From positions 1-57,892 of the forward strand of contig JAJDDY010000050.1 of assembly GCA_029260075.1 (NCBI GenBank): a stretch of DNA of 57,892 nt. Direction: 5' to 3'. The DNA is from Phycisphaerae bacterium. GTDB lineage: Bacteria; Planctomycetota; Phycisphaerae; UBA1845. The notes beneath the pieces were generated by a model that was not told where the DNA came from, did not search any database, and saw only the letters and a program-made list of their open reading frames with translations. Positions within the stretch are counted from its first letter, which is position 1; each line of letters starts with the position of its first letter. The translations under genes and the position numbers were made by a program. Positions 50,598 to 57,892 of the stretch are shown piece by piece.

Positions 50598-53513
50598 ATG
50601 AAACAGATGGGCTTTCTTAGTCGAATCCCCGGTGGCGCGCTTGGGCGCCTTGTCGCGGTCCTTGCGGTTGTGGCGCCAGCGCCGACGGCATGCGCCGACG
50701 GGCACTATGTTCTTCGCGACGGTACGAAGCTCAAGCTGATCCGTTCCGAGACAGAGTTCGGTGTGGCTTTTCACACGCCGCAGGTGGCGGACGCGGCCAC
50801 GCCGAGGCTGCTCATGTCCGGGATGGACCGCGTGGAAAAGATTGTCGGATCCACCGCCCGCGCCATGAGGGTGGTTCGTCTCAAGGAAGCGTCGGTCGCT
50901 GAGCGCTTGAAGTTACGCACTGACTTTGCTGTCGCTGCTGTGCATACGTTGTACCGTTTTGAAGGCGTTCGCACGCCGTTGTTTTCGACGGGGACCGTTG
51001 TGGTCAAGCTTCAACCCGGTATGACGGATGCCGAGCGCGCTGGGTTGTTTGTTCAATACGACGTGGCTGAAATCGAACACGTCGCCGGTTTGGATGACGT
51101 GTATCACGTCCGGCCGCTGTTGGGTGAAGATGATGACGTTCGATTCGCTGAGCAGTTGGCGGGTGATGCACGCACCATTTGGGCCAACCCGAACTTCAGT
51201 CAGCCGATCTACTTGAACCAGGTAATCCCGGATGACCGATTCTTCATCAACCAATGGCACTTGGACAATTTTGGCCAGTTTCCAGGATCGGTCGCTGACG
51301 CTGACATCGATGCGCTAGAGGCGTGGCAGATCGCAACCGGTTCCGGAATCCGGTTTGGTATGTTCGACGACTCGTGCGATGTGGCGCACGAAGATTTAGC
51401 GGACAACTACATCGGTTTCGGTCAGAACGTCACTGTGGGAATTGGCGACGCCGCCGCAAACGATCCGAGTCCCGTCGACGCACGCGATACGCATGGAACG
51501 CAAGTCATGGGGCTGGCCGTTGCTTCGGCCAACGCCGTGGGCGTTCGCGGCGTGGCGTATGGCGCGGAGTTTACCGCGACGCGCGCAGGTGCAGACTTTG
51601 CCGTCTCTAACCTTCAGACGGCACTGGCGTACACGTTCGCGGTAGAGAACAACGTGGATGTTCACATTAACAGTTGGGGGTTCGAGGGGCCGTTTTGCGA
51701 AGCCGTACCGAACCCGCCGATTGTTGTGGACGCCATCGAGAGCGCCGTGCGCAACGGTCGAGATATCGACGGCGATGGCGGCGAGGATCCGTTGGGTATG
51801 GTCATCCTTTTTTCCGCAGGTAACTGCGGACGAGAGAATCCGCTGGGGTTCTCGCTTTCGACGATTCCGTCGGTCATTGGTGTCGGCGCATCGGACAACA
51901 CTGATCGGCGGGCGTCATTTACGAACTTTGGAGACGGCGACGACTTTCTCGCGCCGGGTGTGACCATTACGACCACCGACGTGGAAGACGAGGACGACAC
52001 CGGACAGGCGCGAGACGCGCAAGGCGCGAACGTCGGGGGATTGGCCGTCGACCCCGAAACCGGTCAACCGCTCGGCGGCGACATCGACCCGGACGGATCG
52101 TACACGGGCTTGTTTGGCGGCACGTCCGCAGCCTGTCCGATTGCTGCGGGGACCGCAGCGTTGGTTCTGTCCGTCAACAACCGAATCACGTCAACCGACG
52201 TTCGGTTGATCATGGAACACACCTGCGACAAAGTCAGGCCCGACGACGCTCTGTACAACGGTATCACCAACAGAAGTTTCGTGTACGGCTATGGTCGCAT
52301 CAACGCCCGCACCGCCGTCGAAGCCGCACAGGCTTCGTTGGGTAGCGGCGGGATCACTTGGCCTGACATTCCGACGAACGTCGTCGCCGCAGACACGACA
52401 CTAACCTGGGATGCTGGGACGGCGACCGACGAATTCCTCGTTGTGGAGAGTCTCGTCGACTTCGGTTTCATTCCCGACGACGGCGCCTGCTACAGCAGCG
52501 GCCAATTGAACTGCAACGGTACGACGCTTACCGCGCTTCCGGCCGACGTGACGGTTTTGCCTGTCACCTGCGTAGACGGTTGCGCTGAGGGCACGACGCA
52601 GAGCGTCAACTTCGTGGCCCCTTCGGGCGGTTCGAAATTCTTCGCCATTTATGGCCGCAACAGCACTGGACGATACTCGTTCGGCGTGCCCATCGACTCC
52701 GGCGGCGTCGGCGGTGGCGGAAGTGGTGGCGGCGGTGCGACTCCGGTCGAGCCACCTCGCCCGACCATCGTGACGGATCCGTTTCCCCCGCGCGGACTCG
52801 CACCGTTCACCGTTCAATTCAACGGGAACGCGGTGACAGATAAAGATCTCGTTATCGATGAGACCAAGACCGCTTGGGATTTCGACACGTCGCTCGGTGA
52901 GCTTGTCGACGCCCGCGATCGCTCTATCTCGCATACGTATCCTGATCCCGGGAGTTTCATTGCCAAGCTTACGATGGTCGATTCTGCGGGGAACGTAGGG
53001 TCGGCTGAGGTACAAATCACGGTCGAGAGTCCCGAAGTTGTCGATGGCGGTGGGGGCGTCGGCGCCGGTTCGATCTCGATTGTGGTTGGTCTTCCGGGTA
53101 CGCCGGGGTCCGACGTGTCGCAGGGTACGTCACCGTTTGCGGTGGAGTTGAGAATCGAATCCGATACGACCGGCAATGTGCAGTCCGTGGTTTGGGATCT
53201 TGGGGACGGCAACCAAGCTTCGGGTTTGGTCGCTCCGCATACATACACGAACGAGGGCACTGAGGCGCTCGTGCTTCCCGTGAGCGTTACCGTTACGACA
53301 ACCACGGCGGCTGGGACGACGTTCTTCTCCACGGCCAGTCGGTTGATCACGATACTTCCGCAGGCGCCGACCAACGTCGTGACCGAGCCGCCGCCGCTTC
53401 CCGGAACGACGCCGTTGGGCAACGGGGGGGCGGCTGGTTGTGGCGCGCTCGGTATGGTACCGATTCTCTTGACGTTGCTCACGCTCACCGGATTGCGTTA
53501 CCGCAGGCGCTGA
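50598..53513 (+). CDS. Secreted subtilisin-like (S8) protease with PKD-like domains and C-terminal anchor
   Basis: A 971-residue exported serine protease. The signal peptide covers about residues 1-33. A propeptide-like region (about 40-200) precedes the S8 domain. The catalytic triad is seen as Asp257 (FGMFDDSCDVAHEDL), His299 (DTHGTQVMGL) and Ser510 (GGTSAACPIAAG), with the oxyanion-type GN in SAGNC near residue 413. After about 620 come beta-sandwich domains of PKD type (DFDTSLGELVDARDRSISHTYPDPGSF and WDLGDGNQASG...HTYTNEG). A Gly-rich linker splits them. The end is GAAGCGALGMVPILLTLLTLTGL then RYRRR: a Cys motif, a helix and a basic cluster, like a C-terminal sorting signal. It probably acts at the cell surface. 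Confidence 0.92.
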   Translation: MKQMGFLSRIPGGALGRLVAVLAVVAPAPTACADGHYVLRDGTKLKLIRSETEFGVAFHTPQVADAATPRLLMSGMDRVEKIVGSTARAMRVVRLKEASVAERLKLRTDFAVAAVHTLYRFEGVRTPLFSTGTVVVKLQPGMTDAERAGLFVQYDVAEIEHVAGLDDVYHVRPLLGEDDDVRFAEQLAGDARTIWANPNFSQPIYLNQVIPDDRFFINQWHLDNFGQFPGSVADADIDALEAWQIATGSGIRFGMFDDSCDVAHEDLADNYIGFGQNVTVGIGDAAANDPSPVDARDTHGTQVMGLAVASANAVGVRGVAYGAEFTATRAGADFAVSNLQTALAYTFAVENNVDVHINSWGFEGPFCEAVPNPPIVVDAIESAVRNGRDIDGDGGEDPLGMVILFSAGNCGRENPLGFSLSTIPSVIGVGASDNTDRRASFTNFGDGDDFLAPGVTITTTDVEDEDDTGQARDAQGANVGGLAVDPETGQPLGGDIDPDGSYTGLFGGTSAACPIAAGTAALVLSVNNRITSTDVRLIMEHTCDKVRPDDALYNGITNRSFVYGYGRINARTAVEAAQASLGSGGITWPDIPTNVVAADTTLTWDAGTATDEFLVVESLVDFGFIPDDGACYSSGQLNCNGTTLTALPADVTVLPVTCVDGCAEGTTQSVNFVAPSGGSKFFAIYGRNSTGRYSFGVPIDSGGVGGGGSGGGGATPVEPPRPTIVTDPFPPRGLAPFTVQFNGNAVTDKDLVIDETKTAWDFDTSLGELVDARDRSISHTYPDPGSFIAKLTMVDSAGNVGSAEVQITVESPEVVDGGGGVGAGSISIVVGLPGTPGSDVSQGTSPFAVELRIESDTTGNVQSVVWDLGDGNQASGLVAPHTYTNEGTEALVLPVSVTVTTTTAAGTTFFSTASRLITILPQAPTNVVTEPPPLPGTTPLGNGGAAGCGALGMVPILLTLLTLTGLRYRRR

Positions 53514-53710
53514 TCGGCGCCGGCCTGCGTTTGTAGATGTTTGACGCGGTGGGGGGCGAAGCATACGATCGGGCAGCGCTGAGCGCGTGGCGCGACGCGG
53601 CGAGCATACGGTGCGCCGCAAGATGAGACGGGGTATCAAGCTCGTGAATTCGTGCCGTGTCGGATAGGTTCCTGTCGCTTGACGGTTTCACTTGAAGTGG
53701 GTGGTGTGCG

Positions 53711-54154
53711 ATGTTACCAAAGGCAAGTTCTCGAGTGGCTGAGGTCGTGAAGTTGGCCAATGTGATCGCGCGCGAGTACGACCAGGAATATGTCGGCACT
53801 GAGCACCTTCTGTTGGCGATCCATCGCGAGGGAACGGGTAAGGGCGCCAAAGTCCTCAAGAAGAACGGCGTTGAAGAAGGCGCGATGCGCGGCGAAATCG
53901 ACGTACTCGTAAAGAAACGTATGGAAGAGACGTGGGTGTTCGGTCGACTTCCCGGTACGCCGCACTTCAAGAACGTCATGGCTTTGGCCATCGAGCAGTG
54001 TCAACAGCTAGAATCCAAGACCGTCTGTACGGAGCACATCTTGCTGGCCTTGATCAAAGAGCGAAGCAGCGTCGCCGGGCAAGCCCTCAAGAACCTCGGC
54101 CTAAGCTTCGATAAGGCCCGCGCCGACGTGCAAGAGATGTCCAGCGCCGCGTAG
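53711..54154 (+). CDS. Stand-alone Clp N-terminal domain protein
   Basis: A 147-residue protein made of two Clp_N repeats: residues 7-75 (EVVKLANVIAREYDQEYVGTEHLLLAIHREGTGKGAKVLKKNGV) and 83-146 (VMALAIEQCQQLESKTVCTEHILLALIKERSSVAGQALKNLGL). These are the adaptor- and substrate-binding repeats of ClpC/ClpA, here without any ATPase domains. Stand-alone Clp_N proteins (ClpS2-like, or the plant ClpT/ClpD type) may tune Clp protease selection, but the role here is inference. It starts about 200 bases after the subtilase gene. Confidence 0.9.
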   Translation: MLPKASSRVAEVVKLANVIAREYDQEYVGTEHLLLAIHREGTGKGAKVLKKNGVEEGAMRGEIDVLVKKRMEETWVFGRLPGTPHFKNVMALAIEQCQQLESKTVCTEHILLALIKERSSVAGQALKNLGLSFDKARADVQEMSSAA

Positions 54155-54281
54155 GCGTGCAACCGACCATTCCGTTCGATTCGATCTTCCCCCCGCCGAG
54201 CGCAACTTGAGCTTTCATCACGATTTGGTTGCGCGCTACGGGTGGATTGCCCCCACAACGTGTACGAGATTCCTCTCAGGG

Positions 54282-54345
54282 CTGCGCCCGGAGGGAAGCC
54301 GTACGGTTCCAAGTGCGAAAACCGCTCCCTGACAGTCGCGGCTCG
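54282..54345. repeat. Degenerate family A core
   Basis: CCGCTCCCTGACAGTCGCGG and the preceding GAGGGAAGCCGTACGG keep parts of the family A core palindrome, but neither end is recognisable. Confidence 0.55.
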
Positions 54346-54402
54346 ATTCGAAGTAACCCCTCTCAGCCATCCTCGTGGAGAACCCGAGCGTACGGGTGGA
54401 GG

Positions 54403-56289
54403 TTACGGCGACGCCAGCAACTCGCCGACTTCCACGAGCAAGTCGCGATAAGGAAGATCGTCGACACCGGGGTCCGTTGGAACGAGAGTCTTCGCTCGCT
54501 CAAGCTCACGCCGTGCGGCGTCGGTACGGCCGAGGCGGTGTAGCGCCATGGCCACAAACATCGCGGTGGCGGGGTCGGGTTCAGATCCTGCGGACGCACG
54601 TCCATCCCGCGCCTTGGCCAACTCAATCAACGCCCGATCGAACCGCCCCAATCGATATTGCGCCATGCCCACGAGGGCGAGCGCGTCGAGGTCGGCGGGC
54701 ATCTGTTGGCGGGCTACCTGAGCGAGAATCAATCCCCGTCGATAGACAACGAGACTCTTTGCCGGTGTCATTACAATGGCACGCGCACGCTCGCGAATGA
54801 CGGGTGGTTTTTCACTGTTCAGGGTTTCGAAGAGCGGAACCACGTCCTTGGGGTCAAACCGATGCGATGCCGGGGCGTCCTCCGGTCCACCTGTGGCCAC
54901 ATATCCCAATGATGCGAGCCGACGAACAGCTACGGTGCTAAGCGGTTTCGTGTTCGCCGTCGCCTTGTCGTCGCTCGGCCACTTCTCGCGGCGTCGGCGT
55001 AGGTCATCAGCAAGCGTCGCACCAGCTGTGGCGTCCTCTTCGAGCAGGTTGTTCAGCTCATTGGGGTCCGCGTGAAGATCGAAGTATTCCGGCGTCGGCG
55101 CTTCGATGTACTTGGCGTCGAGACGCCGCAGGCCGTGCAGCGGCGCCCAACCGTGGTAGACCAGCGGAGCAAGCGCTTCCAGGTAGATCGCGCGATCCGC
55201 GTCGATCGTGGTCGTGACCAGGTCGATGCCTTCGAATGTCACGTCGGTGTCGACGCCCAGCATCGATACGATGGTCGGCGTCAGATCAATCAGCCCAACC
55301 AGAACGTCATCGATCACACGCGCCCGGTCGAAGTAGGGTTTGCAGGAAATGACGAGCGGTACATGCATCGTCGTATCGTAGATAAGCCGTGAGTGCGTCT
55401 CTTCTCCGTGCTCACCCAACCCCTCGCCATGGTCGGCGGTGAGGACCATTAGCGTTTGGTTGGTGAGGTTCTGTTCGTCGAAGAACGCCAGCAGTCGACC
55501 GAGCTCGGCGTCGATGAACGCGATCTCCGCATCGTAGGGGCGATCGGGGAATTGGCTCGCGTAGGGCTCGCGCGGGTGATACCGCCGGTGGGCGTCGAAG
55601 TAATGAACCCACATGAAGAACGGTCTGTCCGGCGATACGGCGGTGTGATCGGTAAGCCATGATATCGCCAGGTCAGTCATGTGGTCGGCAGAGCTGATGT
55701 AGTGACGCCTCGGTGCAGGTGAATGCGTCTTGTCATCGTAGTGGTCGAATCCTTGTGCGAGCCCGGCGCGACGACCAAGCACCGCCGTCGCCACAAAGGC
55801 GGCCGTGTCGTAGCCCCGATCGCGAAGGATCTCAGCCAGGGTGGTGACGTCGTCGCGGACTATGTACTTCGCGTTGGTCCGAGCGCCGTGGGTGGGAACC
55901 TCTAGCCCGGTCATCATGGTGGTGTGCGACGGTAGGGTTGACGAACTCGCGCTGATGGCGTGTGCAAAACGGACGCCGCGCCCTGCTAGGGCATCGATCG
56001 TCGGCGTCTTGGCGTCCTTCATGCCGTAACAGCCCAGGTGATCGTAGCGGACGGTATCGAGCGTGATGAACAGCAGGTTGTGGCCGGCGAGTGCGCCGGG
56101 ATCAAGTTCGGCAGCCAAGACGCCGGTGTTAGTCGGGGTGTTGGTAGACTGGGCAGGTTTGGTATCCTCTACGGGCTCAGCCTGTCGACACGCCAGTCCC
56201 GTCAAGCCCGACAGCAGTGCAGCAACGAGCCAAGCACGCCACGTGGACGCACTGGCGACGGTTGGAATCTTAATGATCAAACAGGCCAT
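54403..56289 (-). CDS. Sulfatase-fold protein with Thr in the nucleophile position and a C-terminal TPR
   Basis: A 628-residue alkaline-phosphatase-superfamily protein with an N-terminal signal (hydrophobic residues 16-32, a weak lipobox GLAC). The sulfatase domain (about 67-420) has LLFITLDTVRYDHLGCYG and the metal-site ADHGEGLGEHGEETHSRLIYDTTMHVPLVI. The active-site motif reads ASSSTLPSHTTMMTG. Classic sulfatases need CxPSR or SxPSR so the first residue becomes formylglycine; here it is Thr and the Arg is His, so formylglycine cannot form. Phosphotransferases with Thr nucleophiles share this. The last 120 residues (AQYRLGRFDRALIELAKA, AMALHRLGRTDAARRELERAK) are TPR-like. It is probably exported and acts as a phosphate-group transferase or hydrolase. 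Confidence 0.85.
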   Translation of the reverse strand: MACLIIKIPTVASASTWRAWLVAALLSGLTGLACRQAEPVEDTKPAQSTNTPTNTGVLAAELDPGALAGHNLLFITLDTVRYDHLGCYGMKDAKTPTIDALAGRGVRFAHAISASSSTLPSHTTMMTGLEVPTHGARTNAKYIVRDDVTTLAEILRDRGYDTAAFVATAVLGRRAGLAQGFDHYDDKTHSPAPRRHYISSADHMTDLAISWLTDHTAVSPDRPFFMWVHYFDAHRRYHPREPYASQFPDRPYDAEIAFIDAELGRLLAFFDEQNLTNQTLMVLTADHGEGLGEHGEETHSRLIYDTTMHVPLVISCKPYFDRARVIDDVLVGLIDLTPTIVSMLGVDTDVTFEGIDLVTTTIDADRAIYLEALAPLVYHGWAPLHGLRRLDAKYIEAPTPEYFDLHADPNELNNLLEEDATAGATLADDLRRRREKWPSDDKATANTKPLSTVAVRRLASLGYVATGGPEDAPASHRFDPKDVVPLFETLNSEKPPVIRERARAIVMTPAKSLVVYRRGLILAQVARQQMPADLDALALVGMAQYRLGRFDRALIELAKARDGRASAGSEPDPATAMFVAMALHRLGRTDAARRELERAKTLVPTDPGVDDLPYRDLLVEVGELLASP

Positions 56290-56969
56290 GGTACCTCAAG
56301 GCCATGATCACCTCGATTGGCGCCCGACGCCAGTGTAAGACCGCCGCTACTGGCATTGGTGCCCTCCAAGTCGCGACTACGACGTCCCGGAAGCAAACGC
56401 GAGGGTGGGGGAATGCTGGTTTTCTCGTCAACTATCCGTCCCCCACCCTTCGCCTATGCCGAAGAATGGGGCACCCGCCAGTTTCTCGAACCTAGATCGT
56501 TGTCTCGGGCGCCGCAGGCCGCGATATTTCTTGCTTGACGTTCGGTTTTCGTTCGGCTAAAGTAATCTCCGAACAAATGCCGAATATGGAACCATGAATG
56601 GTTCACGGCAGCAATCGAGATGGTGGTGGCTGGGTCGCGGCGAGAGTGCCTCAGGTCACGCCGTCTCTTACGACGAAATGCCCTTGTGCGTGTTCGGCCC
56701 CGGGGGTGAATACAGGACCGCGTTACTCCCGGGTCCGGACCGAGGGCGTGGTGTGCCACTGCGCCCTGTGTCACTACTTCCGTGGCCTCGGCAATGGTCG
56801 AGTGTGCCGTGCGGCGTAGCGGCTTGGTGGTCGGCGCTGGCGAGTGTGTTGACCGGCTCGCGTCGCGAGCGGAACGATGTGGCGCGCCTGCGTGAGAAGT
56901 CTCAGGCGGGGCTGCTGCCACTGGTGGTGCGCGGTGGTCTTGGATTGTACCGCTACTTGGAGCGAGATG
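56290..56969. other. Region between divergent sulfatase and lexA genes
   Basis: 680 bases holding an inverted repeat at 56401-56451 (GAGGGTGGGGG facing CCCCCACCCTTC) and the candidate promoter at 56535-56563. Open frames from 56594 to lexA have Arg/Gly-rich composition and overlap lexA out of frame; I do not call them. Confidence 0.45.
56535..56563 (+). promoter_or_regulatory. Candidate promoter with an embedded GTTC-N7-GTTC site
   Basis: TTGACG (56535-56540), a 17-base spacer and TAAAGT (56558-56563). GTTCGGTTTTCGTTC (56540-56554) lies inside the spacer and fits the GTTC-N7-GTTC direct repeat known as the LexA box in alphaproteobacteria. Binding here would block polymerase. It is about 400 bases before lexA, so its target gene is not certain. 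Confidence 0.45.
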
Positions 56970-57605
56970 ATGAGCCGACGAAGAGTTCGCAAGTCCGATG
57001 TGAAGGCACTGTTGACGCCGAGGCAGCTAGAGATCCTTTGTTGCGTTCGCGACGGTCGGCGGTCCCACGGCTATTCCCCGACGTTACAGGAAATCGCCGA
57101 CGAGCTCGGCATAAGCAAGATCACCGTATTCGAACACGTCGAAACACTAATCGACAAAGGCATGCTAACGCGTCAAGCGAACAAGGCACGCTCTTTGGAA
57201 CTGACGCCCGCCGCGAGGTTTCCCGATGAGCGACCCACGGTTATCCCCCTCTTGGGACGTATCGCTGCGGGCCGACCGATCGAAGCCGTGGAGAATCCTG
57301 AATCCGTCGACCTTGAAGAGGTCTTTTCAAGCCGTTACGCCGTAGGCATCTTGGAAGTCGCCGGCGACAGCATGGTTGAAGATTCGATTTGTGACGGCGA
57401 TTGGGTCGTCTTCGAGGGGCGATCCAACCCCAACAACGGTGACACCGTTGTGGCACTAGTAGACGGTTCGGAAGCAACACTCAAACGGTTCTACAAAGAG
57501 CGGAATCGCATCCGCCTCCAGCCCGCCAACAGAGACTACGCCCCGATCTATAGCCGCAACGTCGAAGTTCAAGGCGTGGTCATCGGTGTATTACGTCGCC
57601 TGTAG
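56970..57605 (+). CDS. lexA: LexA repressor
   Basis: Master SOS repressor; RecA filaments trigger its self-cleavage. The ATG at 56970 with GGAG seven bases upstream gives 211 residues; a longer frame from 56877 looks non-coding. The N-terminal winged helix has LTPRQLEILCCVRDG, YSPTLQEIADELGISKITVFEHVETLIDKGML. The C-terminal protease domain has the cleavage site Ala100-Gly101 (GRIAAGRPIE), the catalytic Ser134 (VAGDSMVEDSI) and Lys172 (ATLKRFYKE). It looks fully functional. A GTTC-N7-GTTC site lies about 400 bases upstream in a promoter-like context. Confidence 0.96.
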   Translation: MSRRRVRKSDVKALLTPRQLEILCCVRDGRRSHGYSPTLQEIADELGISKITVFEHVETLIDKGMLTRQANKARSLELTPAARFPDERPTVIPLLGRIAAGRPIEAVENPESVDLEEVFSSRYAVGILEVAGDSMVEDSICDGDWVVFEGRSNPNNGDTVVALVDGSEATLKRFYKERNRIRLQPANRDYAPIYSRNVEVQGVVIGVLRRL

Positions 57606-57754
57606 TTCGTAAGTCGGCACACATCGTTTCGTGGGCTACCATCCACGCCGTTGCGTGCGCCGGTGCTGTTATGCAGTGCTGATCACGGCGATCAGCGAAT
57701 TCGGGCTCTCCTTGAGCGCAGAGACACATCCGCTTGTTCTCGTGTGGCTGCACA

Positions 57755-57892
57755 CTAGTGCTTTGTCACAGCTTAATTTTAGGGTACACGGTCTTCAGTT
57801 TGCATCGTGCGTCTTCGATTTTCATTTGCCAATCAACGCCTCGTTGCGATGCGTTCACATCTGTTGACCAGGCAGCCGTTTCATCGCGAAGC
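57755..57892. repeat. Left end of a repeat element running off the window
   Basis: CTAGTGCTTTGTCACAGCTT followed by AATTTTAGGGT resembles the ends of the A/B-type elements, but the sequence inside does not match the known cores. It could be a longer, perhaps gene-carrying relative. The other end is not in the window. Confidence 0.55.

Noticed and set aside
56594-57229. A 211-codon frame overlapping lexA in another frame
   Set aside because: LexA is certain over the overlap; the remaining upstream part has Arg/Gly/Trp-rich composition with no family likeness.
1-57892. tRNA or rRNA genes
   Set aside because: Scanning for TTCGAATCC/TTCGATTCC-type T-arms with matching acceptor ends gave only coding-sequence hits; I cannot exclude a diverged tRNA without a covariance search.

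Overview
The window reads as a bacterial chromosome segment of moderately high GC, most probably from a planctomycete, perhaps Phycisphaerae-like. The evidence is indirect: a small membrane protein with the CxxCGYNLTG...CxECG tail common in that group, a DksA-like protein with a histone-like lysine tail and a degraded zinc site, DUF5989/SxtJ genes, and dispersed palindromes with a GAGCCGCGACCGT core. No tRNA, rRNA, CRISPR array or intact transposase was seen.

Layout. 0.3-6.6 kb: lipoprotein, DksA-like protein, signal peptidase II, RibD and a double-FHA protein. 6.8-11.2 kb: urocanate hydratase, a small zinc-ribbon membrane protein, and a minus-strand pair of an HD phosphohydrolase and a YwgA-like protein. 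11.5-19.2 kb: cold-shock protein, LarC, a membrane coiled-coil protein, a P-loop protein coupled to an RNase HII-like protein, a PH-like membrane protein, GroES, BtpA and a small HTH protein. 19.2-30.6 kb: RNase P protein, MMPL exporter, an IS110 relic, an Atl1/MGMT-like protein, acetolactate synthase, DUF547, glutamate dehydrogenase, a flavoprotein-polyferredoxin fusion and MsrBA. 31-40.6 kb: two small unknowns, a soluble histidine kinase, then a minus-strand surface-polysaccharide block (two SDR epimerases, UDP-sugar dehydrogenase, UDP-GlcNAc 2-epimerase, DUF5989, carbamoyltransferase, SxtJ). 41-48.2 kb: MetG and a TolC/HlyD/ABC-ATPase export operon with no permease beside it. 48.6-57.6 kb: LPS-type kinase, a secreted subtilase with an anchor-like C-terminus, a stand-alone Clp N-domain protein, a sulfatase-fold lipoprotein and LexA.

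The most distinctive feature is the non-coding fraction. At least three families of short palindromic elements fill the gaps. Two of them (A, about 150 bp; B, about 167-187 bp) share the same ends: TA inside CTAG, followed by GTGC and GTCAC, with a different hairpin core. This fits IS630/Tc1-type MITEs, and two genes take their stop codon from the element junction. A third family (C, about 138 bp) has different inverted ends. A possible longer relative of A/B begins at 57755 and runs off the window.

Candidate regulatory sites include good sigma-70-type promoters before the DksA, FHA, HutU and cold-shock genes, and a GTTC-N7-GTTC site inside a promoter upstream of lexA. I did not find an unambiguous new multi-gene system. 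The best candidates are the HD/YwgA pair, the P-loop/RNase HII-like pair, the permease-less exporter and the MITE network.
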